Source: Polaromonas sp. YR568 (GTDB lineage Bacteria; Pseudomonadota; Gammaproteobacteria; Burkholderiales; Burkholderiaceae_C). Taken from it: a DNA stretch of 47,498 bases. Shown here one piece after another: positions 1-9,518 of the stretch (position 1 is the stretch's first letter; every line of letters begins with the position of its first letter). The notes beneath the pieces were generated by a model that was not told the DNA's origin, did not search any database, and saw only the letters and a list, made by a program, of their open reading frames with translations. Both the position numbers and the translations under genes were made by a program. The DNA is taken from positions 1 to 47,498 of the forward strand of contig CAMCUN010000027.1 in NCBI GenBank assembly GCA_945878995.1, in the 5' to 3' direction.

Positions 1-95
<95 letters not shown>

Positions 96-99
<4 letters not shown>

Positions 100-1151
100 C
101 ACAGACCCTGGGCGCCCCGCTGGCCGGTGTGCATGTCATCGAGTTCGAAGGGATAGGTCCCGGGCCTTTGGCCGGCCGCATGCTGGCCGACATGGGCGCC
201 CAGGTGACCGTGATCACCCGCCTGGAAGTGGGCGAGGTCCAGGCCCAGCTCGGTGGCAGTGACGAGAACCCCTTGCGGCGCGGCAAGACCGTGCTGCCGC
301 TGGACCTCAAGCAAGCTGCGGCCCGCGCGCAGGCGCTGGCGCTGCTGGCCCAGGCCGATGCACTGATTGAAGGCAACCGCCCCGGCGTGATGGAGCGCCT
401 GGGTCTGGGCCCTGCAGACTGCGCAGCGCTCAACCCACGCCTGGTTTACGGCCGCATCACCGGCTGGGGCCAGAGCGGGCCTTTGGCCCAGGCGGCAGGG
501 CACGACCTCAATTACGTGGCGCTCACCGGCCTGCTGGCGCTCTCGGCCCACCGCGGCGAGCGGCCCATCGTGCCACCCACGGTGGTGGGCGATGCCAGCG
601 GCGCGCTGGGCCTGGCCTTTGGCATGGTCTGCGCGCTGCTGGCGGTGCGCAGCGGCGGCCAGGGCCGCGTGGTTGATGCGGCCATCGTGGACATTGCCGC
701 CATGCTGGGTGGCCTGGCGCATTGGATACAGGGCAACGGCCAGTTGGGCACCGCCCAGCCCAGCGCCTTTCACGACTCGCCTTTTTACGACGTCTACCGC
801 TGCGCCGATGGCGGCTGCATCACCCTGGGCGCGCTGGAGCCCAAGTTTTACGCCCTGCTGCTGAGCAAGCTGGGCCTGGCCGACGTGAGCGCGGCCCAGC
901 AATACGATGCCCGCCACTGGCCCGCGCTGAAAGCGCGCATGACAGACATTTTCTTGAGCCAGCCGCGCCAGCACTGGTGCGAATTGCTCGAAGGCAGCGA
1001 CGTGTGCTTTGCCCCGGTGCTCAGCCTGGAAGAAGCCGCCCGCCACCCGCACAACGCGGCACGCGGCATCTTCACAGCCACGGCCAGCGGCGCGCTGGCC
1101 AGCGCGCCAGCCCCGCGTTTTTCACCCCTCAAGGGAGCGCCCCCCGCATGA
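96..1151 (+). CDS. Alpha-methylacyl-CoA racemase (CaiB/BaiF CoA-transferase family)
   Basis: This 351-residue protein belongs to the family III CoA-transferase fold and is close in length to the mycobacterial racemase MCR (about 360). The racemase subgroup is shown by GHDLNY with His136 and by VVGDASG with Asp166. The two are 30 residues apart, the same spacing as the His126/Asp156 acid-base pair of MCR. Such enzymes interconvert (2R)- and (2S)-2-methylacyl-CoA so that S-specific acyl-CoA dehydrogenases can act on branched chains. It overlaps the dehydrogenase upstream and the ATPase gene downstream by 4 bases each. The pairing with a dehydrogenase supports a role in branched-chain acyl-CoA catabolism, which is inference. 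A CoA-transferase activity is less likely because of the His/Asp pair. Confidence 0.85.
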
Positions 1152-1930
1152 CAGCGCCTGAGCCCAGAGCCCCGCTGTTGCAAGCGCGCGGGCTGACCCT
1201 GAAGTTCGGCGGCGTGACCGCGCTGGCCGACATCTCGGTGGACATCGGCCACGAGTTGGTGGCGCTGATTGGCCCCAACGGCGCGGGCAAGAGCTCGCTG
1301 CTCAATGTGCTTTCGGGCTTTTACAGGCCCAGCCAAGGCAGCGTGACATTCAACGGCCAGGACATCAGCCGCTGGCCGGTGCACCGCGTGGCCCAAGCGG
1401 GTCTGGCACGCACCTTCCAGGGCACACACCTGTTGCCCAACATGAGCGTGCTCGACAACATCTTGGTGGGCCGCTACATGCACATGAAGAGCAGCTTGAC
1501 CGCCGCTTTTTTTTACTACCCCCACACCCACCAAGAAGAAATAGCGCACCGCGCAGTGGCCGAGGAAATTTTGGACTTTCTGGAGCTTGAGCACCTGCGC
1601 CATCACCCCGTGGGCACCTTGGGCTACGGCATGCGCAAGCGCGTGGACCTGGGCCGGGCTCTGGCCATGGAGCCGCGCATGCTGATGCTCGACGAGCCCA
1701 TGGCGGGCATGAACGGTGAGGAAAAGGAAGACCTGGCCCGCTTCATCCTGGACATCCGCGAATCGCGCCAGATCCCGGTGGTGCTGGTCGAGCACGACAT
1801 GGGGGTGGTGATGGACATTGCCGACCGAGTGATCGTGCTGAACTTCGGCCACAAAATCGCCGACGCCTCACCCGACCAGGTGCAGCAAGATGAAAAAGTC
1901 ATCTCGGCCTACCTGGGAGCGCATGCATGA
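1148..1930 (+). CDS. Branched-chain amino acid-type ABC transporter ATPase (LivG-like)
   Basis: A 260-residue ABC ATPase of the LivG type. Walker A is GPNGAGKSS (about 42-50), Walker B is MLMLDEP (about 178-184), and the H-loop is His216. The signature motif is a degenerate LGYGM (about 158-162) instead of LSGGQ, which is common in LivG members. The in-frame reading extends far upstream, but the ATG at 1148 is chosen because it forms an ATGA overlap with the preceding stop and starts just before the conserved domain. It should form a heterodimer with the LivF-like ATPase encoded at the end of the operon. Together they drive the LivH/LivM permease in the inner membrane. Confidence 0.92.
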   Translation: MTAPEPRAPLLQARGLTLKFGGVTALADISVDIGHELVALIGPNGAGKSSLLNVLSGFYRPSQGSVTFNGQDISRWPVHRVAQAGLARTFQGTHLLPNMSVLDNILVGRYMHMKSSLTAAFFYYPHTHQEEIAHRAVAEEILDFLELEHLRHHPVGTLGYGMRKRVDLGRALAMEPRMLMLDEPMAGMNGEEKEDLARFILDIRESRQIPVVLVEHDMGVVMDIADRVIVLNFGHKIADASPDQVQQDEKVISAYLGAHA

Positions 1931-3879
1931 GCGTTGCACCACCGGCCCTGCCGCAGACCCTGCCCCAGTGGCTGCTGCACAACGCCGCCAGCATGGCCGG
2001 CGAGGTGGCGCAGCGGCACAAGCGCGATGGCGTGTGGAAAGAATTCAGCTGGACCCAGGTGCGCGACGAGGTGCGCGCCCTGGCCCTGGGTCTGCGTGCG
2101 CGCGGCGTGCAGCGCGGCCAGACCGTGGTGCTGCTGAGCGAAAACCGGCCCGAGCTCTACTGGGCCGAGTGGGCCGCCATGGCCCTGGGCGCCAAGGTGG
2201 TGGCGCTCTACCCCGACGCCTCGCCGGCCGAGGTGGGCTACGTGCTGCAGGACGCGCAGGGCGTCTGCGTGTTTGCAGAAGACCAGGAGCAAGTCGACAA
2301 AGTGCTGCCCCTCATGCCCACCCACCCTGACCTGCACACCGTGGTGTGGTGGGAGTCGGGCGGCCTGTGGTCTTACCGACACGAGGGCCTGCTGGGCTGG
2401 GACGCCTTCAGGGCCGCCCAGCCGGTGCAGGCCAAAGACGCCGCCTGGTTCGAGCAGGTGGTGGCCGAGGGTCAGAGCCAGGACATCGCCTTGCTGCTCT
2501 ACACCTCGGGCACCACGGGCGCGCCCAAGGGCGTGATCACCACCCATGGCTCTTTGCTGCACAACGCCGAACTCATTGGGCAAACGGTGCAGCCCAAAGC
2601 AGGCTGCGAATACCTGTCCTACATCCCGCTGTCCTGGGCCACCGAGCAATGGGTGGGGGTGACGCTGGGCCTGATCCGGCCCATGCGCGTGAGCTTTGCC
2701 GAACGGCCAGACCAAATCCAAGAGGCCATCCGCGAGCTGGCTTGCGAGATGGTCTTTTTTGGTCCGCGCCAGTGGGAAAGCCTGGCTGCGCGCGTGCACG
2801 CCCGCATGCTGGACGCGCCGGCTTGGCGGCAACAGTTGGTGGACTGGGGCCTGCGCATAGGCCGCCTGGCGCGCGCAGACGCCATGGACACCCGCGCACG
2901 CGCCTGGTGGGTACGCGCCCTGCTGCCGCTGGCCGATGCGCTGGTGCTGCGCCCGCTGCGCGAGCAGCTCGGGCTCAAGCGCGCACGCATTGCCTTTACG
3001 GGCGGCGCGGCGGTGGCGCCCGACATTTTTCGCCTTTTTGCCGCCATGGGCGTGATGCTGCGCAATGTCTACGGCTGCAGCGAGTTTGGGCTGATCACCG
3101 TGCACCAGGACGCGCAGGTCAACGCCGAAACCATAGGCCAGTTGGTGCTTTTGCCCAGCCCCTGGGCGCCCGCCTTGAAGTGGCGGCTGGCCGAGGCCGG
3201 TGGCCTGGAGGTTTGCGGCGGCGCGGGCTTTGCCGGTTACTGGGGCAAGCCCGACAAGAGCGCCGAAAAAATGAACGGCGACTGGTTCCAAACCGGCGAC
3301 GCCGTGGGCCAGGGCCCGAGCCCAACCGAGTTGATTTACTACGACCGCGTTGAGCACATGAGCAGCCTCCAGGGCGGCCACCTGTTTTCCAAGCAGTTCA
3401 TCGAGGTGCGGCTGCGCTTTTCGCCCTATATCCGCGAGGTCATGGTGGTGGGCGACCCCACGCGCGAGCGCGTGACGGCGCTGGTCAACATTGACGGCGA
3501 GGTCTTTGGCCGCTGGGCCGAGCGCCAAGGCGTGTCCTTCACCACCTTCACCGACCTGTCGCAGCGCCCCGAGGTGCTGGCCCAAGTGGCGCGAGAGATT
3601 GCCCGGGTCAACCAGGCCCTGCCCGAAGCGGCGCGGCTGTCGCATTTTGTGAACCTGCCCAAAGAGCTCGACGCCGACGAGGGCGAGCTCACCCGCACCC
3701 GCAAGCTCAAGCGCGACTTCATTGCCCAGCGCTACGGCGTGCTGATCGAGGCCATGTACGCCGACCTGGACAGCGCGGCCATCGAGATTCCAGTGCGCTA
3801 CCAGGACGGTCGCGCCGGCGTGCTGCGCGCCGAGGTGCGCACAGGCCGCGTGCCTGCAGCCAGTCCCCAGGAGGCCTGA
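1927..3879 (+). CDS. Long-chain-type acyl-CoA ligase (AMP-forming), embedded in Liv operon
   Basis: A 650-residue ANL-superfamily adenylate-forming enzyme. The ATP-binding P-loop is intact (LLYTSGTTGAPKG, about 190-202), an FQTGD hinge motif lies near 454-458, and a Lys-rich ELTRTRKLKRDFI segment near the C-terminus supplies the catalytic lysine region. The architecture is that of long-chain fatty acyl-CoA synthetases. It overlaps the ATPase gene by ATGA and sits 4 bases before livH, so it is made together with the transporter. That position suggests the imported carboxylate is converted to its CoA thioester on entry, similar to vectorial acylation. The substrate is unknown. Neighbouring racemase and dehydrogenase genes point to a branched or modified acyl chain. 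Confidence 0.88.
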   Translation: MSVAPPALPQTLPQWLLHNAASMAGEVAQRHKRDGVWKEFSWTQVRDEVRALALGLRARGVQRGQTVVLLSENRPELYWAEWAAMALGAKVVALYPDASPAEVGYVLQDAQGVCVFAEDQEQVDKVLPLMPTHPDLHTVVWWESGGLWSYRHEGLLGWDAFRAAQPVQAKDAAWFEQVVAEGQSQDIALLLYTSGTTGAPKGVITTHGSLLHNAELIGQTVQPKAGCEYLSYIPLSWATEQWVGVTLGLIRPMRVSFAERPDQIQEAIRELACEMVFFGPRQWESLAARVHARMLDAPAWRQQLVDWGLRIGRLARADAMDTRARAWWVRALLPLADALVLRPLREQLGLKRARIAFTGGAAVAPDIFRLFAAMGVMLRNVYGCSEFGLITVHQDAQVNAETIGQLVLLPSPWAPALKWRLAEAGGLEVCGGAGFAGYWGKPDKSAEKMNGDWFQTGDAVGQGPSPTELIYYDRVEHMSSLQGGHLFSKQFIEVRLRFSPYIREVMVVGDPTRERVTALVNIDGEVFGRWAERQGVSFTTFTDLSQRPEVLAQVAREIARVNQALPEAARLSHFVNLPKELDADEGELTRTRKLKRDFIAQRYGVLIEAMYADLDSAAIEIPVRYQDGRAGVLRAEVRTGRVPAASPQEA

Positions 3880-3883
3880 GCCC

Positions 3884-4768
3884 ATGATCGACTTCTTCAA
3901 CTACCTGATCAACGGCTTTTTGCAAGGCCAGATCTACGCCCTGCTGGCCCTGGGCTTCATGGTGATTTACCGGGCCAGCAAGGTCTTTAACTTTGCCCAG
4001 GGCGAACTCATGATGCTGGGCGCCTACGCCGTCTGGACACTGACTGTGGGCGTGAACCTGCCGCTGTGGCTGGCCATCCCACTGGCCTTTGTCTGCGCCG
4101 TGGCCTACGGCTGGCTGATCGAGCGCCTGTTCTTTGAGCGCCTGGTTGGCGAGTCGGTGTTTTCCATGGTGATGGTGACCATTGGTCTCGTGATCCTGAT
4201 CCGCGGCGTGGTGCTGGTGGTCTGGGGCGCGGCCGACAAGTCCTTTCCCGTGCTGCTGCCGCCGGCGCCGTTGATCGTGGGCGAGATGATCTTTCCCTCC
4301 AACTTGGTGATAGGCGCTGCGCTCACGCTGGTGGTGACGCTGGCCATGTCCTGGTTCTTCAACCGCACCCGCATGGGCCTGACGCTGACGGCCGTGGCCG
4401 AGGAGCCGAGCACAGCCATCTCGTTGGGCATCTCGGTCAAGCGCGCAGTCACCCTGGCCTGGATGATGGGCTCGGTGATCGCCACCGCCGGCGCCATGGT
4501 GTTGCTCAGCGGCCGCTCCATCACGGTGCAGACCGCCGACCTGGCGCTGGCCTCGCTGCCGGTGGCGCTGCTGGCAGGCCTGGAATCCATAGGCGGGCTG
4601 ATCCTGGCCGGCGCCATTGTGGGCATCGTGCAGGCCCTGGTGGCCGCTTACGTGGACCCGGTGATAGGGGGCTCGGCCTCCTCCATCGTTCCTTTTGTGT
4701 TCATGCTGCTGATTTTGCTGGTGCGCCCCACTGGCTTGTTCGGCTGGCGCCATGTGGAGCGTGTGTGA
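3884..4768 (+). CDS. Branched-chain amino acid-type ABC transporter permease (LivH-like)
   Basis: A 294-residue, strongly hydrophobic inner-membrane protein with about eight predicted helices. The N-terminal region NGFLQGQIYALLALGFMVIY and the following NFAQGELMMLGAY motif are hallmarks of LivH permeases. It forms the translocation channel with the LivM-like protein encoded next. The gap to the acyl-CoA ligase is 4 bases, and its stop shares a base with the next start (TGATG). Liv-type permeases carry amino acids, but also aromatic acids, amides and urea in different subfamilies. The family alone does not give the substrate. Confidence 0.93.
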   Translation: MIDFFNYLINGFLQGQIYALLALGFMVIYRASKVFNFAQGELMMLGAYAVWTLTVGVNLPLWLAIPLAFVCAVAYGWLIERLFFERLVGESVFSMVMVTIGLVILIRGVVLVVWGAADKSFPVLLPPAPLIVGEMIFPSNLVIGAALTLVVTLAMSWFFNRTRMGLTLTAVAEEPSTAISLGISVKRAVTLAWMMGSVIATAGAMVLLSGRSITVQTADLALASLPVALLAGLESIGGLILAGAIVGIVQALVAAYVDPVIGGSASSIVPFVFMLLILLVRPTGLFGWRHVERV

Positions 4769-5817
4769 TGGACCCGTCCGGCACTTTCTTTACCCACTAC
4801 GCGGGCGACCGCTCGCTGGTGCGCACGCGGGCGCAATGGGCTTGCTTGGCGCTGCTGCTGCTGGTGCTGGCCACCCTGCCTTGGTGGGCCTCCGAGCGCT
4901 GGGTCAGCATTGGCTACACCACCTTCATCACCGCAGTGGCGGTGGTGGGCCTGCAAATATGCACCGGCTATGCCGGACAGATCAACCTGGGGCAATCGGC
5001 CTTCATGGGGGTGGGCGCCTATGGCGCTGCGCTGGCCATGGCCGCGGGCTGGGACGCGCTGGCCGCTTTGCTCATAGGCGGCATGGGCGCGGCCTTGTTC
5101 GGGGTGATGTTTGGCCTGACGGCGGCCCGCATCAAGGGCTTTTACCTGGCCCTGACCACCATTGCGGCGCAGGCGCTGTTTCACTTTCTGGTGCTCAATT
5201 TGCCGCAAGGCTGGCTGGGCGGCGCCGGCGGCCTGCATGTGGAAGCGGTCACCGTGCTGGGCATCAGCCTGGGCAGCGACCGAGCCATTTACTGGTTTTC
5301 CTATGCTGTGCTCATTGTCATGACCTTGGGGGCCTTGGGTATTGTGCGTTCGCGCCACGGCCGCAGCTTTGAGGCGGTGCGCGACGACGACGTGGCCGCC
5401 GGCATGATGGGCATTCCCGTGGCCGCCACCAAGGCCCGCGCCTTTTTGGTGAGCTCGTTCTACGCCGGCGTGGCGGGCGGGCTGTGGGTGGTGGCGCTGC
5501 GCCATGTCTCGGTGGAGCAGTTCACGCTGTTCAACGCCATCTGGATGATCGCCATGGTCATCGTGGGCGGCCTGGGCTCCATCGTCGGGGCGCTGGTGGG
5601 CACGGCCATGATCCAGCTGGCGCGCGAAGGGGTCACCAGCCTGGGGCCCAGCTTTGTGCAGTGGGTGCCCGCTGTGGGCCAAGACTTTGTGTTCGCGGCC
5701 ATGAACGTGCTGCTGGGCACCGTGATCATTCTTTTTCTTCTTTTTGAGCCCAAGGGCGTGATGCACCGTGTGCAAATCACCAAAAAAGCCTATCGGCTCT
5801 GGCCTTTTCCGTACTGA
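4768..5817 (+). CDS. Branched-chain amino acid-type ABC transporter permease (LivM-like)
   Basis: A 349-residue inner-membrane permease of the LivM type. The motifs CTGYAGQINLGQSAFMGVGA and IVRSRHGRSFEAVRDD (the cytoplasmic EAA-like coupling loop) are characteristic. The ATG at 4768 overlaps the livH stop by one base and is preferred. A GTG three bases upstream is possible. It pairs with LivH to form the channel. A short GC-rich hairpin followed by five T residues lies directly after the stop, before the binding-protein gene, and may adjust expression between the two. Confidence 0.93.
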   Translation: MDPSGTFFTHYAGDRSLVRTRAQWACLALLLLVLATLPWWASERWVSIGYTTFITAVAVVGLQICTGYAGQINLGQSAFMGVGAYGAALAMAAGWDALAALLIGGMGAALFGVMFGLTAARIKGFYLALTTIAAQALFHFLVLNLPQGWLGGAGGLHVEAVTVLGISLGSDRAIYWFSYAVLIVMTLGALGIVRSRHGRSFEAVRDDDVAAGMMGIPVAATKARAFLVSSFYAGVAGGLWVVALRHVSVEQFTLFNAIWMIAMVIVGGLGSIVGALVGTAMIQLAREGVTSLGPSFVQWVPAVGQDFVFAAMNVLLGTVIILFLLFEPKGVMHRVQITKKAYRLWPFPY

Positions 5818-5838
5818 CCGCCAGGGGCGGCCCTTTTT
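5818..5838 (+). terminator. Short intercistronic hairpin with T-run between livM and the binding protein
   Basis: CCGCC and GGCGG flank a 3-base loop directly after the livM stop, followed by CCC and five T residues. The stem is short, so full termination is unlikely. It could be an attenuator or an RNA 3'-end stabiliser that separates permease expression from binding-protein expression. Seen directly as sequence symmetry; the function is inference. Confidence 0.3.
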
Positions 5839-5857
5839 CAACCCAGGAGACAAGCAG

Positions 5858-7090
5858 ATGAAAACCTTCAAATTGTGGGCAGCCCAAGTCACTGTCCTGG
5901 CGGCCATGGCCGCCTCAGCACTGAGCCCCGCCAGCGCGCAAACCGTCTACCAGGTCCCGGCACTGTCGGACTTTTCAGGGCCCTTCGCCGCCATCATGCC
6001 CATGGTCAATCCGGCCCGCGAAGGCGTGGTCAATTGGTGGAACGCGGAAGTTGGCGCCAAGCTGGGCGTCAAGCTTGAGCTAAAGAGCTACGACACCCGC
6101 TACGACACGGCCCAGACCGCCAGCCTGTGGCCGGGCGTGTTGGCCACCAAGCCCTTGATTGGCCTGTCGCTGGGTGGCCCCGACGTGTCGGCCCTGCAGC
6201 AGCGCCTGCCCACCGACAAGGTGCCCATGATCCTGGGCTCGGCCGCCACGGGCTTCAGCTGGCGCCCCAACCAATGGGTCATGTCGACCCGGCCCACCTT
6301 TGTGAACGAGTTCGCCGGCTTTGTGGAGTGGTTCCAGAAAAACAAGGCCGGCGGTAACCGCCCGGTCAAGGTGGCCATGTTCACCACCGAAGCCTCACCC
6401 ACCTTTGCCGACCTGGGCAAAGGCATGCAGGCTTACGCCAAGGCCAACCCGGCCATGATCAACATGGTCGAGATGGTCTATATAGAGCCCCAGCCGGCCG
6501 ATGTGACGCTGCAGCTGCGCCGCGTGCTCAACGCCGGTGCCGAGCTGATTTTGGTACCCACCAACATCCAGCAGGCCGTGGCCGTGCGGCGCGCCATGCA
6601 GGCTCTCGGCAGGAACGTGCCGATTGCGCTGAGCGTGCACAACTCGCCCTCCATGATTCAAAAGCTGGTGGGCAGCATGGAAGCCATGAACGGCGACTAC
6701 GAGGTGCACTCGGGTGTGATTGCCAGCGACGAGGACTCCGAGGCGAAGCGCTTTTTTGACATGCTGACGGCCAAATACGGCATGAAAGCACCCTGGCACC
6801 CGCTCAGCACCATTGGCATCAGCCAGTCCCTGGTGATGGTTCGCGCGGTGGAAGCGGCCGCCCGCAAGCACGGCGGCGACAAACTGACAGGCGAGTTGCT
6901 GCACAAGGTCTTGCTCGACACCAACTTCCCCGGCAAAGACTACTTCGGCTTTGTAGGCGGCGATATCGACTACTCCACCGAGGCGCCCTTTCCCACCGGC
7001 GATCCGCGCGTGAACATCGGCCAGGTGGTCGGCGGCAAGCTGACCTCCGTGGCCAGGAACGCCCCGGTGCCCAAGCTGGTCAAGTGGTAA
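5858..7090 (+). CDS. ABC transporter periplasmic substrate-binding protein (Liv/Peripla_BP_6 type)
   Basis: A 410-residue protein with an N-terminal signal peptide (hydrophobic core about residues 8-22, likely cleavage after ASA near 27). The mature part has the two-lobed type I periplasmic-binding fold used by Liv transporters, starting VYQVPALSDFSGPFA. The ATG at 5858 is chosen because AGGAGA lies 7 bases upstream and it gives a clean signal peptide; the open frame continues upstream without one. It lies between livM and livF, so it is the specificity component of this transporter. It is longer than classical LivJ/LivK (about 350-370), consistent with a non-amino-acid ligand, although that is inference. 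Confidence 0.9.
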   Translation: MKTFKLWAAQVTVLAAMAASALSPASAQTVYQVPALSDFSGPFAAIMPMVNPAREGVVNWWNAEVGAKLGVKLELKSYDTRYDTAQTASLWPGVLATKPLIGLSLGGPDVSALQQRLPTDKVPMILGSAATGFSWRPNQWVMSTRPTFVNEFAGFVEWFQKNKAGGNRPVKVAMFTTEASPTFADLGKGMQAYAKANPAMINMVEMVYIEPQPADVTLQLRRVLNAGAELILVPTNIQQAVAVRRAMQALGRNVPIALSVHNSPSMIQKLVGSMEAMNGDYEVHSGVIASDEDSEAKRFFDMLTAKYGMKAPWHPLSTIGISQSLVMVRAVEAAARKHGGDKLTGELLHKVLLDTNFPGKDYFGFVGGDIDYSTEAPFPTGDPRVNIGQVVGGKLTSVARNAPVPKLVKW

Positions 7091-7106
7091 AGCCGAAAGC
7101 CTGAGC

Positions 7107-7910
7107 GTGAGCCAAGCCCTGATCGCCCTGAACAACGTCGAGGTGCTCTACGCCGACGTGATCTTGTCCCTCAAGGGCATCACGCTGGAGGTGGCCGCAG
7201 GCGGTTGCACGGTGCTGCTCGGCCCCAATGGGGCAGGCAAGAGCACCACGCTCAAGACCATCTCGGGCATGCTGGCCGTGGACGAGGGCCGGGTGGCCTC
7301 GGGGCAGGTGCAGCTGCTGGGCCAGGACATCACCGGCCTTGCGGCCGATCAGATGGTGGCCCAGGGCGTGGTGCACGTGGTCGAGGGCCGCAAGGTGTTG
7401 CGCCACATGACGGCCGAGCAAAACCTGGTGGTGGGCGGCCACCGCCTGCCCGGCATGGCCGAGGTCAAGCAGGGGCTGGACCGCATCTACGGCCTGATCC
7501 CGCGCTTGGCCGAGCTGCGCACGCGCACCGCCGGCTACCTGTCGGGGGGCGAGCAGCAGCTGCTGCTGATAGGCCGGGCCATGATGGCCCAGCCCAAGCT
7601 CTTGATGATCGACGAGCCCTCGCTGGGCCTGGCGCCCCGCATGGTCAGCGACATCTTCGCGCTGCTGGCCCAGCTGCGCGCCGAGGGCGTGTCGCTGCTG
7701 ATCGTGGAGCAGCACGCCCAGGCGGCGCTGGACATTGCCGACCACGGCTACATTCTGGAAAACGGCCGCGTGGTGCTCGAGGGCACCGCCGCCGAGCTGC
7801 GCGCCAATGAAGACATTCAGGAGTTCTACCTGGGCAAGCAAGCCAGCGGCGAGCGGCGCAACTACCGAGACGTCAAACACTACCGTCGGCGCAAGCGCTG
7901 GCTGGGCTGA
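7107..7910 (+). CDS. Branched-chain amino acid-type ABC transporter ATPase (LivF-like)
   Basis: A 267-residue ABC ATPase with Walker A GPNGAGKST (about 39-47), an intact signature LSGGEQ (about 145-150) and Walker B LLMIDEP (about 165-171). The start is GTG, 16 bases after the binding-protein stop. The basic tail ending RRRKRWLG is longer than in E. coli LivF and resembles the tails found in Liv operons that include acyl-CoA ligases. It completes a full GHMKF set in one operon and should dimerise with the LivG-like ATPase. Confidence 0.92.
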   Translation: MSQALIALNNVEVLYADVILSLKGITLEVAAGGCTVLLGPNGAGKSTTLKTISGMLAVDEGRVASGQVQLLGQDITGLAADQMVAQGVVHVVEGRKVLRHMTAEQNLVVGGHRLPGMAEVKQGLDRIYGLIPRLAELRTRTAGYLSGGEQQLLLIGRAMMAQPKLLMIDEPSLGLAPRMVSDIFALLAQLRAEGVSLLIVEQHAQAALDIADHGYILENGRVVLEGTAAELRANEDIQEFYLGKQASGERRNYRDVKHYRRRKRWLG

Positions 7911-7988
7911 CGCCTTGGCTAGCCTGGCCTGGGCCTTGTCGCCCGCAACGCGTGGTCTGAAATTCCAGCTCGCTCATCCACTCCAGCC

Positions 7989-9482
7989 ATGACACCCATG
8001 CACCAGCGCTTTCCAACCCTCATCGACCTGCTGACGCACAACGCCCAAGCCCACGCGGGGCAACCGGCACTGATGTGGCAAAACCACGTGCTCTCACATG
8101 CCAGGCTGCTGCAGGCGGTGCAAACCCAGGCTGCCGCGCTGGCAGACGCCGGCATACGGCCAGGCGATCGCGTCTTGCTGCTGGCTGGCAACCGCCCTGA
8201 GGTGCTGGTGCTGCTGGGTGCGGTGGCCTGGCTGGGCGCCGTGCTGGTGCCGCTGAACCTGCGCCTGTCGCCTTCTGAAATGATCCAGCAGGCCAGCGAT
8301 GCACGGCCGGCCCTGGCCATCGTCGATGACGATGTCCTGCCCCTGTGGACCGCCGCCTGGCCCCAGGGCATGCCAGGTGCAGCGCTGGCCAGCCTGCCTG
8401 CAAGCGCTGACTCGCTGGCCTGCGTGGGCGCGCCCGCGTCCCCCGCCGTGCCACGTCAGGACGGCCCAGAGACGGCCGTGCTCATGCTCTACACCGCGGC
8501 CGTCCAAGGCCATGCGCGGGGGGCGGTGCTGGCGCAATCGCAACTCACCGCCTCGGCCAGCCAGACAGGCCAGGCCTGGTCGCTTGACGTGCACGACCGC
8601 TGGCTGGGCGTGCTGCCCCTGTTTCATGCGGCTGGCATGGGCCTGTCGCTGGCGCTGCTGGGTGCGGGGGGAGCGTGTGTGCTTTTGCCGCGCTTTGACC
8701 CCGCCGCTGCCGTGGCGGCCGTCAAAGACCAAAGCATCACCGTCTGCGCCACCTTCGCCCCCATGCTGGGCGCCTTGCTGGACGCGGCGGAAAACGGCGC
8801 CCAAGGCAGCGATGTACTGGACAGCCTGCGCATCTGCATGGGCCTGGAGCCACCGGCTGTGCTCGAACGCCTGGCCAGCGTGTGCCCCCATGCCCAGTTC
8901 TGGTCGGCTTATGGCCAGGCCGAGGTCTCGAGCATGGTCTGCCTGGGGTTGCAGCGCGAGCGTCCGGGTGCGGCAGGCCGCGCCCTGCCCCCCTCGCAAG
9001 TGCGTGTGCAGGATGCGGCTGGCCAGCCCTTGGCCGCTGGCCTGGAAGGAGAAATTGCCGTTTGCGGCCCAACGGTTTTTTTGGGCTATTGGGATGCGGC
9101 CAGCCTTGTGCCCTTCAAACCCGCAGACCCCTGGCACCGCACCGGTGACCAGGGGCGCATAGACGAAGACGGCTGGCTGTGGTTCACGGGTCGGGCCGCG
9201 CACAAACAACTCATCAAGACCGGCGGCGAGAACGTCTACCCCGCCGAAGTGGAACAGGTCTTGTTAGAACATCCGAGCGTGGCCCAAGCCCATGTGTTCG
9301 GCAGGCCTGATGAGCAGTGGGGTGAGGCCGTTCATGCCGTCTGCGCCCTGCGAGCCGGAGCGAGCGTCACTGAGGCAGAGCTTTTGGACTTTGTGCAGTC
9401 CCGCATCGCGCGCTACAAAAAACCCCGCAGCGTGGTCTTTCGGCAGGCCCCGCTGGACCGCGCGGACCATCCGTCCAGCTGA
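7989..9482 (+). CDS. Degenerate acyl-CoA ligase-like protein (ANL family), probably inactive
   Basis: A 497-residue protein with the overall ANL fold. The C-terminal hinge region is well kept: HRTGDQGRIDEDGWLWFTGR followed by KTGGENVYPAEVE. Two essential elements are lost. The ATP-binding loop normally written YTSGTTGxPKG reads YTAAVQGHARG (about 168-178), without the Ser/Thr/Gly run or the Lys. The C-terminal catalytic-lysine segment is missing: the protein ends PLDRADHPSS, and a plausible continuation (TIRPAELIR) lies in another frame just past it, which suggests a frameshift. It lies 78 bases after livF. It is either a decaying paralogue of the ligase in the operon or a non-catalytic acyl-binding protein. 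Confidence 0.75.
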   Translation: MTPMHQRFPTLIDLLTHNAQAHAGQPALMWQNHVLSHARLLQAVQTQAAALADAGIRPGDRVLLLAGNRPEVLVLLGAVAWLGAVLVPLNLRLSPSEMIQQASDARPALAIVDDDVLPLWTAAWPQGMPGAALASLPASADSLACVGAPASPAVPRQDGPETAVLMLYTAAVQGHARGAVLAQSQLTASASQTGQAWSLDVHDRWLGVLPLFHAAGMGLSLALLGAGGACVLLPRFDPAAAVAAVKDQSITVCATFAPMLGALLDAAENGAQGSDVLDSLRICMGLEPPAVLERLASVCPHAQFWSAYGQAEVSSMVCLGLQRERPGAAGRALPPSQVRVQDAAGQPLAAGLEGEIAVCGPTVFLGYWDAASLVPFKPADPWHRTGDQGRIDEDGWLWFTGRAAHKQLIKTGGENVYPAEVEQVLLEHPSVAQAHVFGRPDEQWGEAVHAVCALRAGASVTEAELLDFVQSRIARYKKPRSVVFRQAPLDRADHPSS

Positions 9483-9518
9483 GCTGATACGCTGCTTCGC
9501 CGGCAGCCTGTGCCCCGC

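Noticed and set aside
722..1147. Upstream extension of the LivG-like ATPase reading frame
   Set aside because: The extension lies in another frame of the racemase gene, and the ATG at 1148 forms a typical ATGA coupling and begins just before the ABC domain.
1909..3900. A 663-codon open frame antisense to the acyl-CoA ligase
   Set aside because: It is a GC-rich shadow frame, His/Gln/Gly-rich with no domain features, and the plus strand holds a clear ligase gene with all family motifs.
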